A stretch of 64,000 nucleotides of DNA. It comes from Psychrobium sp. MM17-31 (GTDB taxonomy: Bacteria > Pseudomonadota > Gammaproteobacteria > Enterobacterales > Psychrobiaceae). The position numbers and the translations under genes were made by a program. Shown in pieces: positions 26,734-36,400 of this stretch (positions within the stretch are counted from its first letter, which is position 1; every line of letters starts with the position of its first letter). The stretch lies in NCBI RefSeq assembly GCF_022347785.1, contig NZ_JAKRGA010000003.1:186001-250000 (forward strand), in the 5' to 3' direction. The notes beneath the pieces are model-generated. The model was not told where the DNA came from and ran no database searches. It saw nothing but the letters and a program-made list of their open reading frames with translations.

Positions 26734-27775
26734 CTAAAATCGCTACAAACTCATCAATATGCTCAAAGAATACATCTACGACCTGAGGATCGAAGTGTTT
26801 GCCACGCTCTTTGCGAATGTAATCCAGTGCTTTGTCCACTGGCCAAGCAGGCTTGTAGGTTCTGTTATGAGTTAAGGCGTCAAACACATCGGCTAACGCA
26901 ACAATTCGCGCGTAAATGTGTATTTCATCTCCCGCTAATCCGTTAGGATATCCAGTTCCATCCCAACGCTCGTGATGCTCGATAGCAATAATTGACGCGG
27001 CATTGATGATGCGGCGCTTTGGTTTGGGAAATAATGCAGCCGCTTTACTGGTGTGCGTTTTCATTATTTCAAATTCTTCTGGTGTCAATTTCGCTGGCTT
27101 GTGCAGAATTGACTTGTCGATGACGACTTTGCCAATGTCATGCATCGGTGTTGCGTGATAAATCAGACAAACATCATCTTCATCGAGCTGTGGCATATAT
27201 TGCGCTAACAACTTCGCGCAATCGGCGACACGCCTAATGTGTTGGCCCGTTTCATCCGAGGTCATTTCCATTAATTCCATCAACACATGGATCATGTCAC
27301 GCTGCGACTGTTCAATTTCGTCCATCAATCGTTGTTCTTTGTGCGCAGCGCGATGACTTAAATGCTTGAGCTCACTTTTCAGTTCACGACGATTTAGAGA
27401 TAACTCGAGATGCGTATTGACTCGCGCAATGATTTCTTCAGGATGGAACGGTTTTACAATGTAATCCACACCGCCAATCGCAAAACCACGAGAGATAGAT
27501 TCAACATCTGTTCTCGCCGAAATAAAAATAATTGGCGTGTCACTATTTAAAGTAGTTTGGTGTATTGCCTTACACGCTTCAAATCCATTGATACCTGGCA
27601 TCATGACATCTAATAGAATCAGATCGAAACGCTCTTGCTGGGCGAGATTAACAGCGTCTTGTCCACTTAAGGAAAACGAGAGAGAAAGCCCCTCTTCTTT
27701 TAAAATATTCAATAAAACCTTTACGTTATTAGGTACGTCATCAACAACTAAGATTTTAAGGTCGCGGCGATTCAT
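26708..27775 (-). CDS. Response regulator with HD-GYP phosphodiesterase domain
   Basis: About 355 residues from the ATG at 27775, which follows GGAGTAGCG; an upstream GTG at 27820 would add 15 residues without a better ribosome site. Receiver: LKILVVDDVPNN with the phosphoacceptor in DLILLDVMMPGINGFEA, then the conserved Lys of IVKPFHPEE. A coiled linker (KSELKHLSHRAAHKEQRLMD, in part) leads to the HD-GYP domain: HATPMHDIGK, HHERWDGTGYPNGL and ALADVFDAL. All metal-ligand motifs are present, so it should hydrolyse cyclic-di-GMP. It shares 26 bases with the start of the hybrid kinase gene and is probably its output. It acts in the cytosol. Confidence 0.92.
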   Translation of the reverse strand: MNRRDLKILVVDDVPNNVKVLLNILKEEGLSLSFSLSGQDAVNLAQQERFDLILLDVMMPGINGFEACKAIHQTTLNSDTPIIFISARTDVESISRGFAIGGVDYIVKPFHPEEIIARVNTHLELSLNRRELKSELKHLSHRAAHKEQRLMDEIEQSQRDMIHVLMELMEMTSDETGQHIRRVADCAKLLAQYMPQLDEDDVCLIYHATPMHDIGKVVIDKSILHKPAKLTPEEFEIMKTHTSKAAALFPKPKRRIINAASIIAIEHHERWDGTGYPNGLAGDEIHIYARIVALADVFDALTHNRTYKPAWPVDKALDYIRKERGKHFDPQVVDVFFEHIDEFVAILDDEQSAIL

Positions 27776-27910
27776 CGCTACTCCAGTGGCTAGTCCATTA
27801 GTCTTCATATGGATTTTCACAAATTTAACACCAGTCTATTTTAAAGGTATTAACGCTGTGGAGTAGCTTTTGTATTTGCTAAAAATTGTTTTAGATCAAT
27901 TTCAGGACAA

Positions 27911-28651
27911 TTAAGCTGCTAAAATGAACTTTGCTCCCAAGCCGATCATAGAAGTGATTGTCACTGACAACAGAGAGCCCAACAACACATACTCTGTTAA
28001 GTTACGATCGCTTTCTTTGTTTAATTCTCCAAATCTGAAAATAGATTTAGCCGCCAAGATAAAGCCAATAACCGCATATTGGCCTATCAGTACGAAGGTT
28101 AAGATTAATAATCGTTCTAGATAGCCGATGATTTCACCACCAGCAATTAAGCCTTCATTTTTATTCTTATCAATCGGCGAGTATTTTACTAGTACGCTGC
28201 TGATAAGCAATGAGGTTGGTTTTAAAACAAGAAGATAGGCGATTAACACCGCTAAGTGTTTGCCATGAAGCTTATCTACTAATGGTGATAGGATAGTTGA
28301 CAGTTCGACGCCACACACGTGAAATGCGATCAATACTAAGATCAAACACTGCAGCGCCTGAGTGATCAGCAGCACTCTCACTTTATTTCTGGACAACAGC
28401 AAGATACAGCCAATCAACCAGTGAGAAATACTCAACACAATGACTAACGTTAAAATTGATTGCAAGTCCTGTGTGACAAAGAGTATCACTACGCTCGCAA
28501 ATACCGCCTGAGCAATACTGTATTTCACTAGCGCTAACGATTTAATCCCTCTTCTGGTCTGTTCTTCACGCCATTGCCTTGGTTGACAATAAAACTGCAC
28601 AAATATCTGCATAATCATCAATCCACCAAAGGTCAGCCACAACTTATCCAT
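27911..28651 (-). CDS. DUF3307-type membrane protein
   Basis: 246 residues with about seven transmembrane segments and short polar loops. The N-terminal region reads GLMIMQIFVQFYCQPRQWRE, which matches the H/Q-x-x-x-D-F-x-x-Q-P-x-x-W pattern of DUF3307 proteins in a changed form (Gln for the usual His and Asp). The C-terminal half has a KNEGLIAGGEIIGYLERLLI segment typical of the family. Its start overlaps the stop of the SatD-like gene upstream by 8 bases, giving tight coupling. DUF3307 and SatD proteins are commonly paired; in streptococci the sat genes are linked to acid tolerance. No transport substrate can be named. Confidence 0.72.
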   Translation of the reverse strand: MDKLWLTFGGLMIMQIFVQFYCQPRQWREEQTRRGIKSLALVKYSIAQAVFASVVILFVTQDLQSILTLVIVLSISHWLIGCILLLSRNKVRVLLITQALQCLILVLIAFHVCGVELSTILSPLVDKLHGKHLAVLIAYLLVLKPTSLLISSVLVKYSPIDKNKNEGLIAGGEIIGYLERLLILTFVLIGQYAVIGFILAAKSIFRFGELNKESDRNLTEYVLLGSLLSVTITSMIGLGAKFILAA

Positions 28652-29303
28652 TCGTTAGCCCTCCTATCTCCCTGCTTACATGATCAATTGCTTGCGCTAA
28701 TAAATCATAGCGCGCAGTTTTTAAAGAGCGGGAAATAGAGACTCGTTGCGCCCCCAATAAATCGGCAATCTGTTGCTGAATTAGTTCTGGATCGCGAATT
28801 TTTAGCTGAAAGATGGCTGCTTGACGCTGGGTCAGTTGACTCATTTGATGATCGACATATTGAATTAACAATGCGATATGTCGATTGAAATTCTTATCAA
28901 AGGCTCGCAGTAATAGGCGATCGTCCTTCAAAGTGTCCAATCCCTGCCCCGACAATGTAAACGCATCACCGGTAGAATTACCGATCTGATGCCGTAGCAC
29001 GTCATTACCGCTGATCCCGATACTAATACGACAATCTAACGTTTCCTCTAACTCTTTACAGGCCAATCGAATTAAAAGTGCGTATTTAAGAGCCTGCTCT
29101 ACATCGTGTACCACCAGTTGGAAGCTATCACCCCGAATAAACTGAAAAGCATTGTCGCCGTGCTGCTGACTAACATAAGCCAACACGTTGTTTAAGCTGT
29201 AAAGTAAATCATCATAAATCGCTTGTTCGATTTGACGGGATTTTACGATATCTCCAGTCAGAACTGCGACAAATGAAATTGGCTGAGAGTTTGATTTTGT
29301 CAT
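28644..29303 (-). CDS. SatD-family protein with C-terminal helix-turn-helix
   Basis: 219 residues. The N-terminal 150 residues match the SatD-type fold: FVAVLTGDIVKSRQI, FQFIRGDSFQLVVHD, CRISIGISGNDV, STGDAFTLSGQGLD. This looks like a nucleotide-cyclase-like ferredoxin fold without obvious catalytic metal residues. The C-terminus carries a DNA-binding helix-turn-helix (LTQRQAAIFQLKI, IADLLGAQRVSISRSLKTARY). It may therefore bind DNA, and the palindromic cluster just upstream (29354-29420) is its likely operator. It overlaps the DUF3307 gene by 8 bases. Family memory is fairly secure; the regulatory role is inferred. Confidence 0.72.
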   Translation of the reverse strand: MTKSNSQPISFVAVLTGDIVKSRQIEQAIYDDLLYSLNNVLAYVSQQHGDNAFQFIRGDSFQLVVHDVEQALKYALLIRLACKELEETLDCRISIGISGNDVLRHQIGNSTGDAFTLSGQGLDTLKDDRLLLRAFDKNFNRHIALLIQYVDHQMSQLTQRQAAIFQLKIRDPELIQQQIADLLGAQRVSISRSLKTARYDLLAQAIDHVSREIGGLTNG

Positions 29304-29353
29304 GGTTTCGCTCGCCGACTACAAGATGACTCTTGCGTCTAAAGTAACATTTC

Positions 29354-29420
29354 TAGGTAACACCACAACAATGTAACCTATATAGGTTACTTAAATCAAT
29401 AGATACATAAATAGGTTACT
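29354..29420. promoter_or_regulatory. Iterated TAGGTTAC operator upstream of the satD-like operon
   Basis: GTAACCTATATAGGTTAC at 29373-29390 is a perfect 18-base palindrome. Further half-sites follow: TAGGTAAC at 29354-29361 and ATAGGTTACT at 29411-29420. On the minus strand the string AAGTAACCTAT occurs almost identically twice. The cluster covers the only upstream space of the satD-like gene and overlaps the end of the Sel1 gene. The iteration suggests cooperative binding, probably by the SatD-like protein itself. Confidence 0.65.
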
Positions 29421-30225
29421 TCGCTAATGCTTTTTCTTTATCGGTTATTTTTTCTAGCCATTCGATTGCTATTTCATTACCTCCGTCTGCCGCTTTAGAT
29501 AACCATTCCTTGCCCTTAGCCACATTAAAAAACGGCAATTCCCAATCTAACAACAGTGATGACAGAAGCAGTTGTCCCCTCGCATTTCCAGCTTTTGCGG
29601 AAAACTCAGCCCATTGATAACTTTTATTGAGAGACTTGTTCACATGTAGCTGTCCATTTTTATACAGTAAGCTGAGCTCATTCGCTGCCTTGTATTCTCC
29701 TTTCTTGGCAGCATGTTCAAGACGCTTAATACCCAATTTCGGATTGTATTTTGTCCCCTCTCCACTGAGCAACATTCTGCCGGTTGCATAATAGCCGTAA
29801 ATATCATCTTGCTTCATTAATTGTTCTGCCCAGTAAAATGCGCGCTGAATCTCCTCATCATTCTTGCCTTCATGCCAGAGCAAAACGACGAGATTGAATT
29901 GCGATTCTAACAAGCCTTGCTGCGCTGATTTCTCAAACCATTGAATTGCTTTATTTCGATCTTTGGGGCCTACTACCCCTTCTAGATATATCAACCCCAA
30001 GCGAAATTCAGCTAGTTTATGACTATATTCAGCGGCCTTTTTATAGTACTTGTACGCTTGCTTGTAATCTGGTCTGGCAGTTTTTTCAAGGAAAAAGCTT
30101 TCTCCCATTCGAAAATATCTTTCTTTGAGAGGCAAGAACTGTAAACTTTCTAGTGATTTCTCGGACGACATCGCATACGAAAAACAAGTGCAAAAAATGA
30201 ATATGAGTAGAAATAGATATCGCAT
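29416..30225 (-). CDS. Periplasmic Sel1-repeat protein
   Basis: 269 residues. A signal peptide (MRYLFLLIFIFCTCFSYA) is followed by about six Sel1-like repeats: AYKYYKKAAEYSHKLAEFRL, DRNKAIQWFEKSAQQGLLES, a YWAEQLMKQDDIYGYYATGR unit, IKRLEHAAKKGEYKAANELS, and WLSKAADGGNEIAIEWLEK at the end. Sel1 proteins are solenoid scaffolds in protein-protein interactions. The ATG follows AAGGAAAACAC. The 3' end overlaps the operator half-site of the adjacent satD-like operon. The partner is unknown. Confidence 0.85.
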   Translation of the reverse strand: MRYLFLLIFIFCTCFSYAMSSEKSLESLQFLPLKERYFRMGESFFLEKTARPDYKQAYKYYKKAAEYSHKLAEFRLGLIYLEGVVGPKDRNKAIQWFEKSAQQGLLESQFNLVVLLWHEGKNDEEIQRAFYWAEQLMKQDDIYGYYATGRMLLSGEGTKYNPKLGIKRLEHAAKKGEYKAANELSLLYKNGQLHVNKSLNKSYQWAEFSAKAGNARGQLLLSSLLLDWELPFFNVAKGKEWLSKAADGGNEIAIEWLEKITDKEKALAK

Positions 30226-30344
30226 GTGTTTTCCTTAACAATCTTAAATGAGCATTTGACACTTTAGACTAATCATTTAGCTAAATTAAATCGTCAAAAC
30301 AACTGATAGTTTAATTATAAACTGCGGGGATAGATAAAAAAAGA

Positions 30345-30432
30345 TGGCGGTGAAGGAGGGATTCGAACCCTCGATACGTTTCCGTATACACACTTTCCAG
30401 GCGTGCTCCTTCGGCCACTCGGACACTTCACC
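30345..30432 (-). tRNA. tRNA-Ser(GGA)
   Basis: The minus strand folds completely: acceptor GGTGAAG/CTTCACC, D stem TCC/GGA, anticodon stem CACGC/GTGTG with loop CTGGAAA (anticodon GGA), long variable arm ATACG-GAAA-CGTAT typical of class II serine tRNA, T arm GAGGG-TTCGAAT-CCCTC, discriminator G and an encoded CCA at 30345-30347. The length is 88 nt. Confidence 0.97.
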
Positions 30433-30497
30433 GTATAAGATATTCAAAGTTTAATTGCTTTAATAAACAGCTTCACTTTCGGATAGAGGCCTTCGTA

Positions 30498-30547
30498 GCA
30501 CGCCAGCGTGCACTTAAACCTTTAGCGTCCACTCGGACACCTCACCG
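30498..30547 (-). pseudogene. Degenerate tRNA-Ser-like fragment
   Basis: CCACTCGGACACCTCACCGT (30529-30548) repeats the 5' end of the intact tRNA-Ser (CCACTCGGACACTTCACCGT) with one change, and both are followed by a GATATTC string upstream of the tRNA start. The copy then diverges: in place of a normal anticodon arm it has the perfect hairpin GCACGC-CA-GCGTGC (30498-30511). No matching 3' acceptor arm is found. It is probably a leftover of a tandem tRNA duplication, and is not expected to be functional. Confidence 0.6.
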
Positions 30548-30708
30548 TTTTGGATATTCGACTTGAATCTTTATAACTCTAGTCAACGCTTAGACAAAGG
30601 CTGTCTAAAAGATGGCGCTAGTGTATGTGAACCACTTGACTAAAGCAACGCTTGTTTTATCAAGTGGTTACTAAACAACCTGCGCCTGTTTTTGCATAAG
30701 TTAACTAC

Positions 30709-31773
30709 TTACGCGTTACCCTTCACTTTCATTTTCAATTCTGCTGCGAAATCTAGCATACGACGCAATGGAATAAGCGCGCCTTCGCGTAAAGACTCAT
30801 CAACAAAGATTTCGTGTTCTACTGGGTTTTCTGTCGCCAGCGCATTTTCAATCGCCTCTAGGCCATTCATTGCCATCCAAGGACAGTTGGCACATGAGCG
30901 ACACGTGGCACCTTCACCAGCTGTTGGTGCGGCAATAAAGGTTTTGTTTGGCATTAGTTGCTGCATTTTATAGAAAATACCGCGGTCAGTTGCGACGATA
31001 AAAGTTTCTTTATCAGACGCTTGAGCTGCTTGAATTAGTTGGCTGGTGGACCCTACTGAATCAGCAAGTTCAACGATTTCTTTCGGCGATTCTGGGTGTA
31101 CCAGAATTTGTGCGTCAGGATAAACCGCTTTCATATCGATAAGCGCTTTGGTTTTAAACTCATCGTGAACAATACAGTCACCCTGCCATAACAGCATATC
31201 GGCGCCGGTTTCACGTTGAATATAGCCACCTAAATGACGATCTGGTCCCCAAATAATCTTCTTACCTTGCTCGTCTAAGTGTTCAACGATTTCAAGGGCA
31301 ATACTTGAGGTTACAATCCAATCTGCGCGTTTTTTAACGGCGGCAGATGTATTGGCGTAAACCACAACGGTACGATCAGGATGCTCATCACAAAAAGCGC
31401 TAAACTCCTCAATTGGACAACCAACATCAAGTGAACACGTCGCTTCTAATGTTGGCATTAACACGGTTTTATCAGGACTTAAGATCTTTGAGGTTTCCCC
31501 CATAAACTTCACGCCAGCAACGATTAATTTCTTCGCTGGGTGCTCAGCACCAAAACGCGCCATTTCTAGCGAATCAGAAACACAACCACCGGTTTCTTCT
31601 GCAAGTGCTTGAATTTCAGGGTCTGTGTAGTAATGCGCAACTAATACGGCGTTTTGCTCCACCAACATCCGCTTAATATTTTCCTTAAGCTCAGTAGTAC
31701 GCTCCGGCGTTAACTGCTTTGGCTTTGGTGGAAATGGATAATCTGCGGCTGGCTTTGCAGGTACATCTATCAT
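30709..31773 (-). CDS. nadA: Quinolinate synthase NadA
   Basis: 354 residues. Condenses iminoaspartate with dihydroxyacetone phosphate to quinolinate in de novo NAD synthesis, using a [4Fe-4S] cluster. Motifs: [55 protein letters not shown] (cited in part), WGPDRHLGG, and [20 protein letters not shown] at the C-terminus with cluster cysteines. The length is normal for the long E. coli-type enzyme. The ATG at 31773 follows TAGGTAA. It stands alone on the minus strand, upstream of the tRNA-Ser pair and divergent from crbR. Confidence 0.96.
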   Translation of the reverse strand: MIDVPAKPAADYPFPPKPKQLTPERTTELKENIKRMLVEQNAVLVAHYYTDPEIQALAEETGGCVSDSLEMARFGAEHPAKKLIVAGVKFMGETSKILSPDKTVLMPTLEATCSLDVGCPIEEFSAFCDEHPDRTVVVYANTSAAVKKRADWIVTSSIALEIVEHLDEQGKKIIWGPDRHLGGYIQRETGADMLLWQGDCIVHDEFKTKALIDMKAVYPDAQILVHPESPKEIVELADSVGSTSQLIQAAQASDKETFIVATDRGIFYKMQQLMPNKTFIAAPTAGEGATCRSCANCPWMAMNGLEAIENALATENPVEHEIFVDESLREGALIPLRRMLDFAAELKMKVKGNA

Positions 31774-31980
31774 GAAGTTACCTAATGTTCTCTTTCAATA
31801 ATGGAGCGGGATTATAAATTAATTATCAAAAAAAGCCATTCGTTGCTTTTATTTGAGCGTCGAAAACCAGCGCTAGCGCTTAAAAATCAAGCGTGTTAGA
31901 CTTTTGGCTAAGGGTCAATTGATTGATATTTGGCGAGTCGTCGTTGTACACTCATCGAAAATAATAATAAGGAATAAAGT

Positions 31981-32634
31981 ATGTCAGAGCGTTTTAAAAT
32001 AGTCATAGCCGATGATCATCCGCTATTTAGGAGTGCTTTACGACAGGCGCTTGATAACGCTTATCCCGATACGACATGGCTCGAAGCTGAATCAGCAGAT
32101 TCGCTGCAAGCGCAGCTAGATAATGATTCTATGCTTGACCTAATCATTTTAGATCTCAACATGCCTGGTTCACATGGTTATTCAACCTTAATTCATCTAC
32201 GCAGTCACTACCCTGCTATTCCGGTGGTTGTTATCTCAGCCCATGAAGATACGAAAACTATCGCTAAAGCGATGCACTACGGCAGTTGTGGTTTTATTCC
32301 CAAATCAACATCGATGGAAGACTTAGCCACCGCGTTAGATGCAATCTTACAAGGCGAAACTTGGTTACCAGCAGGTTTAGACTTATCAAAAGAAGATATC
32401 TCTGAAGAAGGTGATTTCGCTAATCGTCTCGCTGAACTTACGCCACAACAGTACAAAGTATTGCAAATGTTTGGCGAGGGTTTACTAAACAAGCAAATCG
32501 CTTACGATCTCGATGTCTCTGAAGCGACTATCAAAGCCCATGCGACAGCGATCTTTAGAAAACTTAATGTACGAAACCGTACTCAAGCGGTTATCGCACT
32601 AAGTCAGTTAGAAGTGAATAACCCTTCGTTGTAA
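31981..32634 (+). CDS. crbR: CrbR-type LuxR-family response regulator
   Basis: 217 residues: receiver with acid pocket DD at 11-12, phosphoacceptor Asp58 (LIILDLNMPGSHG), the conserved Lys in GFIPKST, then a LuxR/NarL helix-turn-helix (LTPQQYKVLQMFGEG, NKQIAYDLDVSEATIKAH, LNVRNRTQAV). The ATG follows AAGGAATAAAGT. It sits in one neighbourhood with crbS (33471-36887) and acs (37152-39098), the arrangement of the acetate switch in Vibrio and Pseudomonas, where CrbR activates acs when CrbS senses the nutrient. A terminator follows at 32653. The CrbR name comes from the context plus the domain type. Confidence 0.85.
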   Translation: MSERFKIVIADDHPLFRSALRQALDNAYPDTTWLEAESADSLQAQLDNDSMLDLIILDLNMPGSHGYSTLIHLRSHYPAIPVVVISAHEDTKTIAKAMHYGSCGFIPKSTSMEDLATALDAILQGETWLPAGLDLSKEDISEEGDFANRLAELTPQQYKVLQMFGEGLLNKQIAYDLDVSEATIKAHATAIFRKLNVRNRTQAVIALSQLEVNNPSL

Positions 32635-32652
32635 TAGCTACGTAAAACATTA

Positions 32653-32680
32653 AAAAAGGCGACTTTAAGTCGCCTTTTTC
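32653..32680. terminator. Bidirectional terminator between crbR and the XRE gene
   Basis: AAAAAAGGCGACTT is followed directly by AAGTCGCCTTTTT, an uninterrupted palindrome with A-run and T-run on its two sides, between convergent genes. It can serve both strands. Confidence 0.88.
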
Positions 32681-32717
32681 TTTGCTTTGGTTCATTGCTA
32701 TAAGTTCATTGCGATAG

Positions 32718-33449
32718 CTACCTAGCGTTTTTCTCAAACAGGCTCGATGTCCATTGGCGCATCGCTACTACAAGTGTCGTCCCGTGTTTGTTGTCCATTG
32801 ATACCCGCTGTTCGCTTTTCTTTAACGCTGCAAACTTATTGATAAGCTGTTGCATTTCCGTTTGTAATTCATTGTTACTAGCATCAGATAAGAGCCCGTT
32901 TATCACCAGTAACTTTTCATTATCTTGGTTAAATTGACACTTAAAAAACTCTTCTTTGATATGTTGCTGGAAATATTGCTGTATTGGACCGTTAGCCAGC
33001 CAACTAAAACTCGGGCTAATTAACAGTTTGATTCTATTCTCTGGTTGAAGCTCAATAATCTTAAGGCGATCTAAATGCGCTAGATGACGAATCAACTCTA
33101 CCTCTGTAATGTCATACTGCGAGGTAATCTGCTCAAAAGAATAACCGTCAATCACGCACACTGACACCATCAAAAGCCGTTCGTCTGCCACCATTTGCTG
33201 CTCTTGCTCATAGGTCAAACTGGAAATTTGTGTTTGATCGAGTTGAGCTATCATCACGAGATCTGTCAGCGTGATAGACAGTAACCTGCAAATAGACTCC
33301 AATCGACTAACGCTGATATTTCCTTCGCCGAATAAACGCTTGATGGACGCTTCACTAAGCTCCAAGTGTTCAGCGACGTCAACATAGGTTAAACCTCGCA
33401 ACTTCAATTGCTTTTTTAATGTTTGTAAAATGGCTTTTTCTTCACTCAC
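32718..33449 (-). CDS. XRE-family helix-turn-helix regulator
   Basis: 243 residues from a GTG at 33449 preceded by AAAGGAAATAGGC. The N-terminal Cro/CI helix-turn-helix reads LKLRGLTYVDVAEHLELSEA, then SIKRLFGEGNISVSRLESI. It is followed by a winged-helix-looking segment (FEQITSQYDITEVELIRHLAHL) and a C-terminal domain of about 100 residues without recognised ligand motif. It lies immediately downstream of crbS (21-base gap, same strand), so it is probably part of the same transcript and may belong to acetate control. Function otherwise unknown. Confidence 0.75.
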   Translation of the reverse strand: MSEEKAILQTLKKQLKLRGLTYVDVAEHLELSEASIKRLFGEGNISVSRLESICRLLSITLTDLVMIAQLDQTQISSLTYEQEQQMVADERLLMVSVCVIDGYSFEQITSQYDITEVELIRHLAHLDRLKIIELQPENRIKLLISPSFSWLANGPIQQYFQQHIKEEFFKCQFNQDNEKLLVINGLLSDASNNELQTEMQQLINKFAALKKSEQRVSMDNKHGTTLVVAMRQWTSSLFEKNAR

Positions 33450-33470
33450 GCCTATTTCCTTTATCTAAAC

Positions 33471-36400
33471 CTAAATTAGTCCCGAAATCATTGCGCGCAA
33501 TGCGGCGGGACGAACCATCTTAGCCATGTACTTGTAGTTCTTAGCCTCAACTTCCTCAACCAATTCATTACGCGTATCTGCTGTGATAAGTACGCCAGGG
33601 ATTTCAACTGCGTATTTCTGACGTAAGGCTTCCATCGCATCTAAACCCGTCTTGTCATGATCTAAGTGATAATCTGCCAGCATTACATCCGGTAATTCAT
33701 TGTCATCAATAAGCTCAATGGCTTCTTCTAAACTCTTGGCCGACATCACTACACACTGCCAACGCTTTAATAAAAGCTCCAAGCCAACCAGAATCTTTTC
33801 TTCATTGTCGATACATAACACTTTAATACCGGCAAGCTGGTTAGCCCCAAAGTTAGCAACAGGCGCTGCCGCTTTTGGCGCATATTGCTTAACAATAGGC
33901 ACAGATACACTAAACATAGAGCCTTTTTCAACCGTCGAGCGCAGCGATATTTTGTGGCCAAGCACCTTGGCGATTCGATCGGCAATTGCTAAGCCGAGAC
34001 CTAAACCATTACGATCGTATACCGAGCTGTCTTCTAAACGCTGAAACTCAGAGAATATATCGTCCACTTTATCTTCGGGGATCCCCTGTCCTTGATCCCA
34101 TACTTCGATGCTCAGCTCATCGCCATGACGACGACAGCCTAAAAGTACCTTGCCGCCAGCGCCATAACGAAACGCATTGGTTAAAAAGTTTTGTACGATA
34201 CGGCGTAACAAATTGATATCGCTATGCACGGCTACTTTACAATTTACTGAGCGATAATCGACAGACGAATCAACCGCCATTGCGCCAAATTCTGCATTAA
34301 AGTTACTAAGCAACATCGACACAGGAAAATCTGCCTTCTTAACCTCTATTGCATCTGACTCTAATTTTGAAATATCGAGTAAGTCGGCCAGTAACTCCCC
34401 TGAGGACTTTAAAGAGTCCGCAATGTGACGTACCGTATTCTTAACTTCGGGATCTGAATGTTCTTGCTGTAATAACGACGCTGTAAATAGGCGTGCGGCA
34501 TTGAGCGGCTGCATTAAGTCATGACCAATCGCCGCCATAAATCGTGTTTTACTAAGGTTAACTTGATCGACCTTTGTTTTTGCTTCTAACAAGTCAGCAT
34601 TAGCAGAGGAAAGCGCTTTGGTACGCTCTTTTACCCGCACTTCGAGATCTTCTTTGGCCTTAACGAGTTCTCGCTCTACTAGCCGATACTGCGTGATATC
34701 AGAGAATGTCGTAACAAAACCGCCATTGGGCATTGGGTTACCCTGCATCTTTATTACTTTACCGTCTGGGCGATTGCGCTCGAATGAATATGAAACGCCC
34801 TCTTTAACACGTGCCATCCGACGTTTGACGTGGTCTTCGACATCACCATTACCACAAAAACCACGCGCGGCGTTATAGCGGATCAACTCACTAATTGGCT
34901 TGCCCACTTCAAGAAAGTTAGGTGGATAGTCAAATAAGTCAGCGTAACGCTGATTCCATGCCATTAAATTATAGTTTTGATCGATAACACTCATTCCTTC
35001 ACTGGCGTGTTCAATCGCACTATGCATTAATTTCTGACTGGTGATTATTTTCGAAGACGCTTCATCAATCAGCACCACTAAATCATCAAGGGGCATATCA
35101 CGCCCTTCTAGTACTGAGTTCATTACCAGAGACGCCGACGAAGTACCAATAACCGACGCTAGAATAAGTTCGGTATGAGTAATCAAAGACGCGCTGGCGC
35201 TTTTATTGGAATTCTTTTGCGTCGCAAATCTTTCGTCGAACTCAATAAAGCTAGCAAGCGCGCGAGGCTGGCCAATGAATCGACTCGCCAACATCATTAA
35301 TTCTTGTTCAGTTACCGCAGAACTTTTTATGGTTTTTTCATGGTCAGCTTTATTAACGAATAGACCAGCTTGCATGCGTTCACGCACACCAGGTCTGAAG
35401 ATCATCGAGCCCCAAACATAAAACAAAGTATTGAAAATTAAGCTAACTAAAATCCAGTTATAACTTGGCTCAACATCACTTAACCACGCTAAATTGGTAA
35501 AGAAGTCTGGCGCATCTTGCACTGGTTTAAGTAAGGTATAAAACCAGATAAAGAGTCCCATGATCAAGCCAACGTAAACGCCCTTCTTATTGCCATGTTT
35601 CCAATAAACGCCACCGACTAAACCGGGTAAAATCTGAATAAATACGCCAAATGAGATTTGCCCTAAATTGGCCAAGGAGTTTTGACCTGAAACCTGCGTG
35701 TAAAAGAGCCAAGACAATCCCATCATGATAAAAATGACAACGCGGCGGATATTTAAAATAGAGCTTGAGAATTTCTCAAAACTCCGTTGCTCAATGGTAT
35801 TGGTGCGCAGTAATAATGGTACTACCCACTCATTACTCACCATAATAGAAATGGTTAAGGCTGCAACTATCACCATGCCGGTCGCCGCAGATACAGCGCC
35901 TAGAAATCCAAAGTAACTTAAGAAATCGTATCCTAAAAACAATGGTACGCTGATCATATAAGTATCTGGCGACACGTTTGGATCCATAATCAACTTGCCC
36001 GCCAGCGCTAACGGAAGAACAAACAGTCCTGCCAACACCAGATAGATCGGAAATACCCAACGGCTCTTACGCAATGCATGTTTATCTTGAGCTTCTACCA
36101 TCATGGTATGGAATTGACGCGGCATACATAAAAATGCAGCCATCATTACCAGCGTTTGCGCAAACAAACTGCCCCAGTTATAAAAAGAATTTTCATGGTT
36201 AATTAGCTGACGTTCGCTGGCTTGCGACCAAATATCGCTAAACCCATCAAAGGCGACAAAGCAAACAACTAAACCGATTAAAAGAAATGCGACTAGCTTA
36301 ATAACTGCCTCAAAGGCGATAGCTAACATTAACCCTGGGTGATGCTCCGTTGCATCGAGCTTACGCGTACCGAACAAGGATGTGAACAACGCCAGTATCA

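Noticed and set aside
31869-31880. Perfect 12-base palindrome AGCGCTAGCGCT upstream of crbR
   Set aside because: Short, composed of two overlapping AGCGCT units, and not placed relative to a recognisable promoter; this could easily arise by chance.
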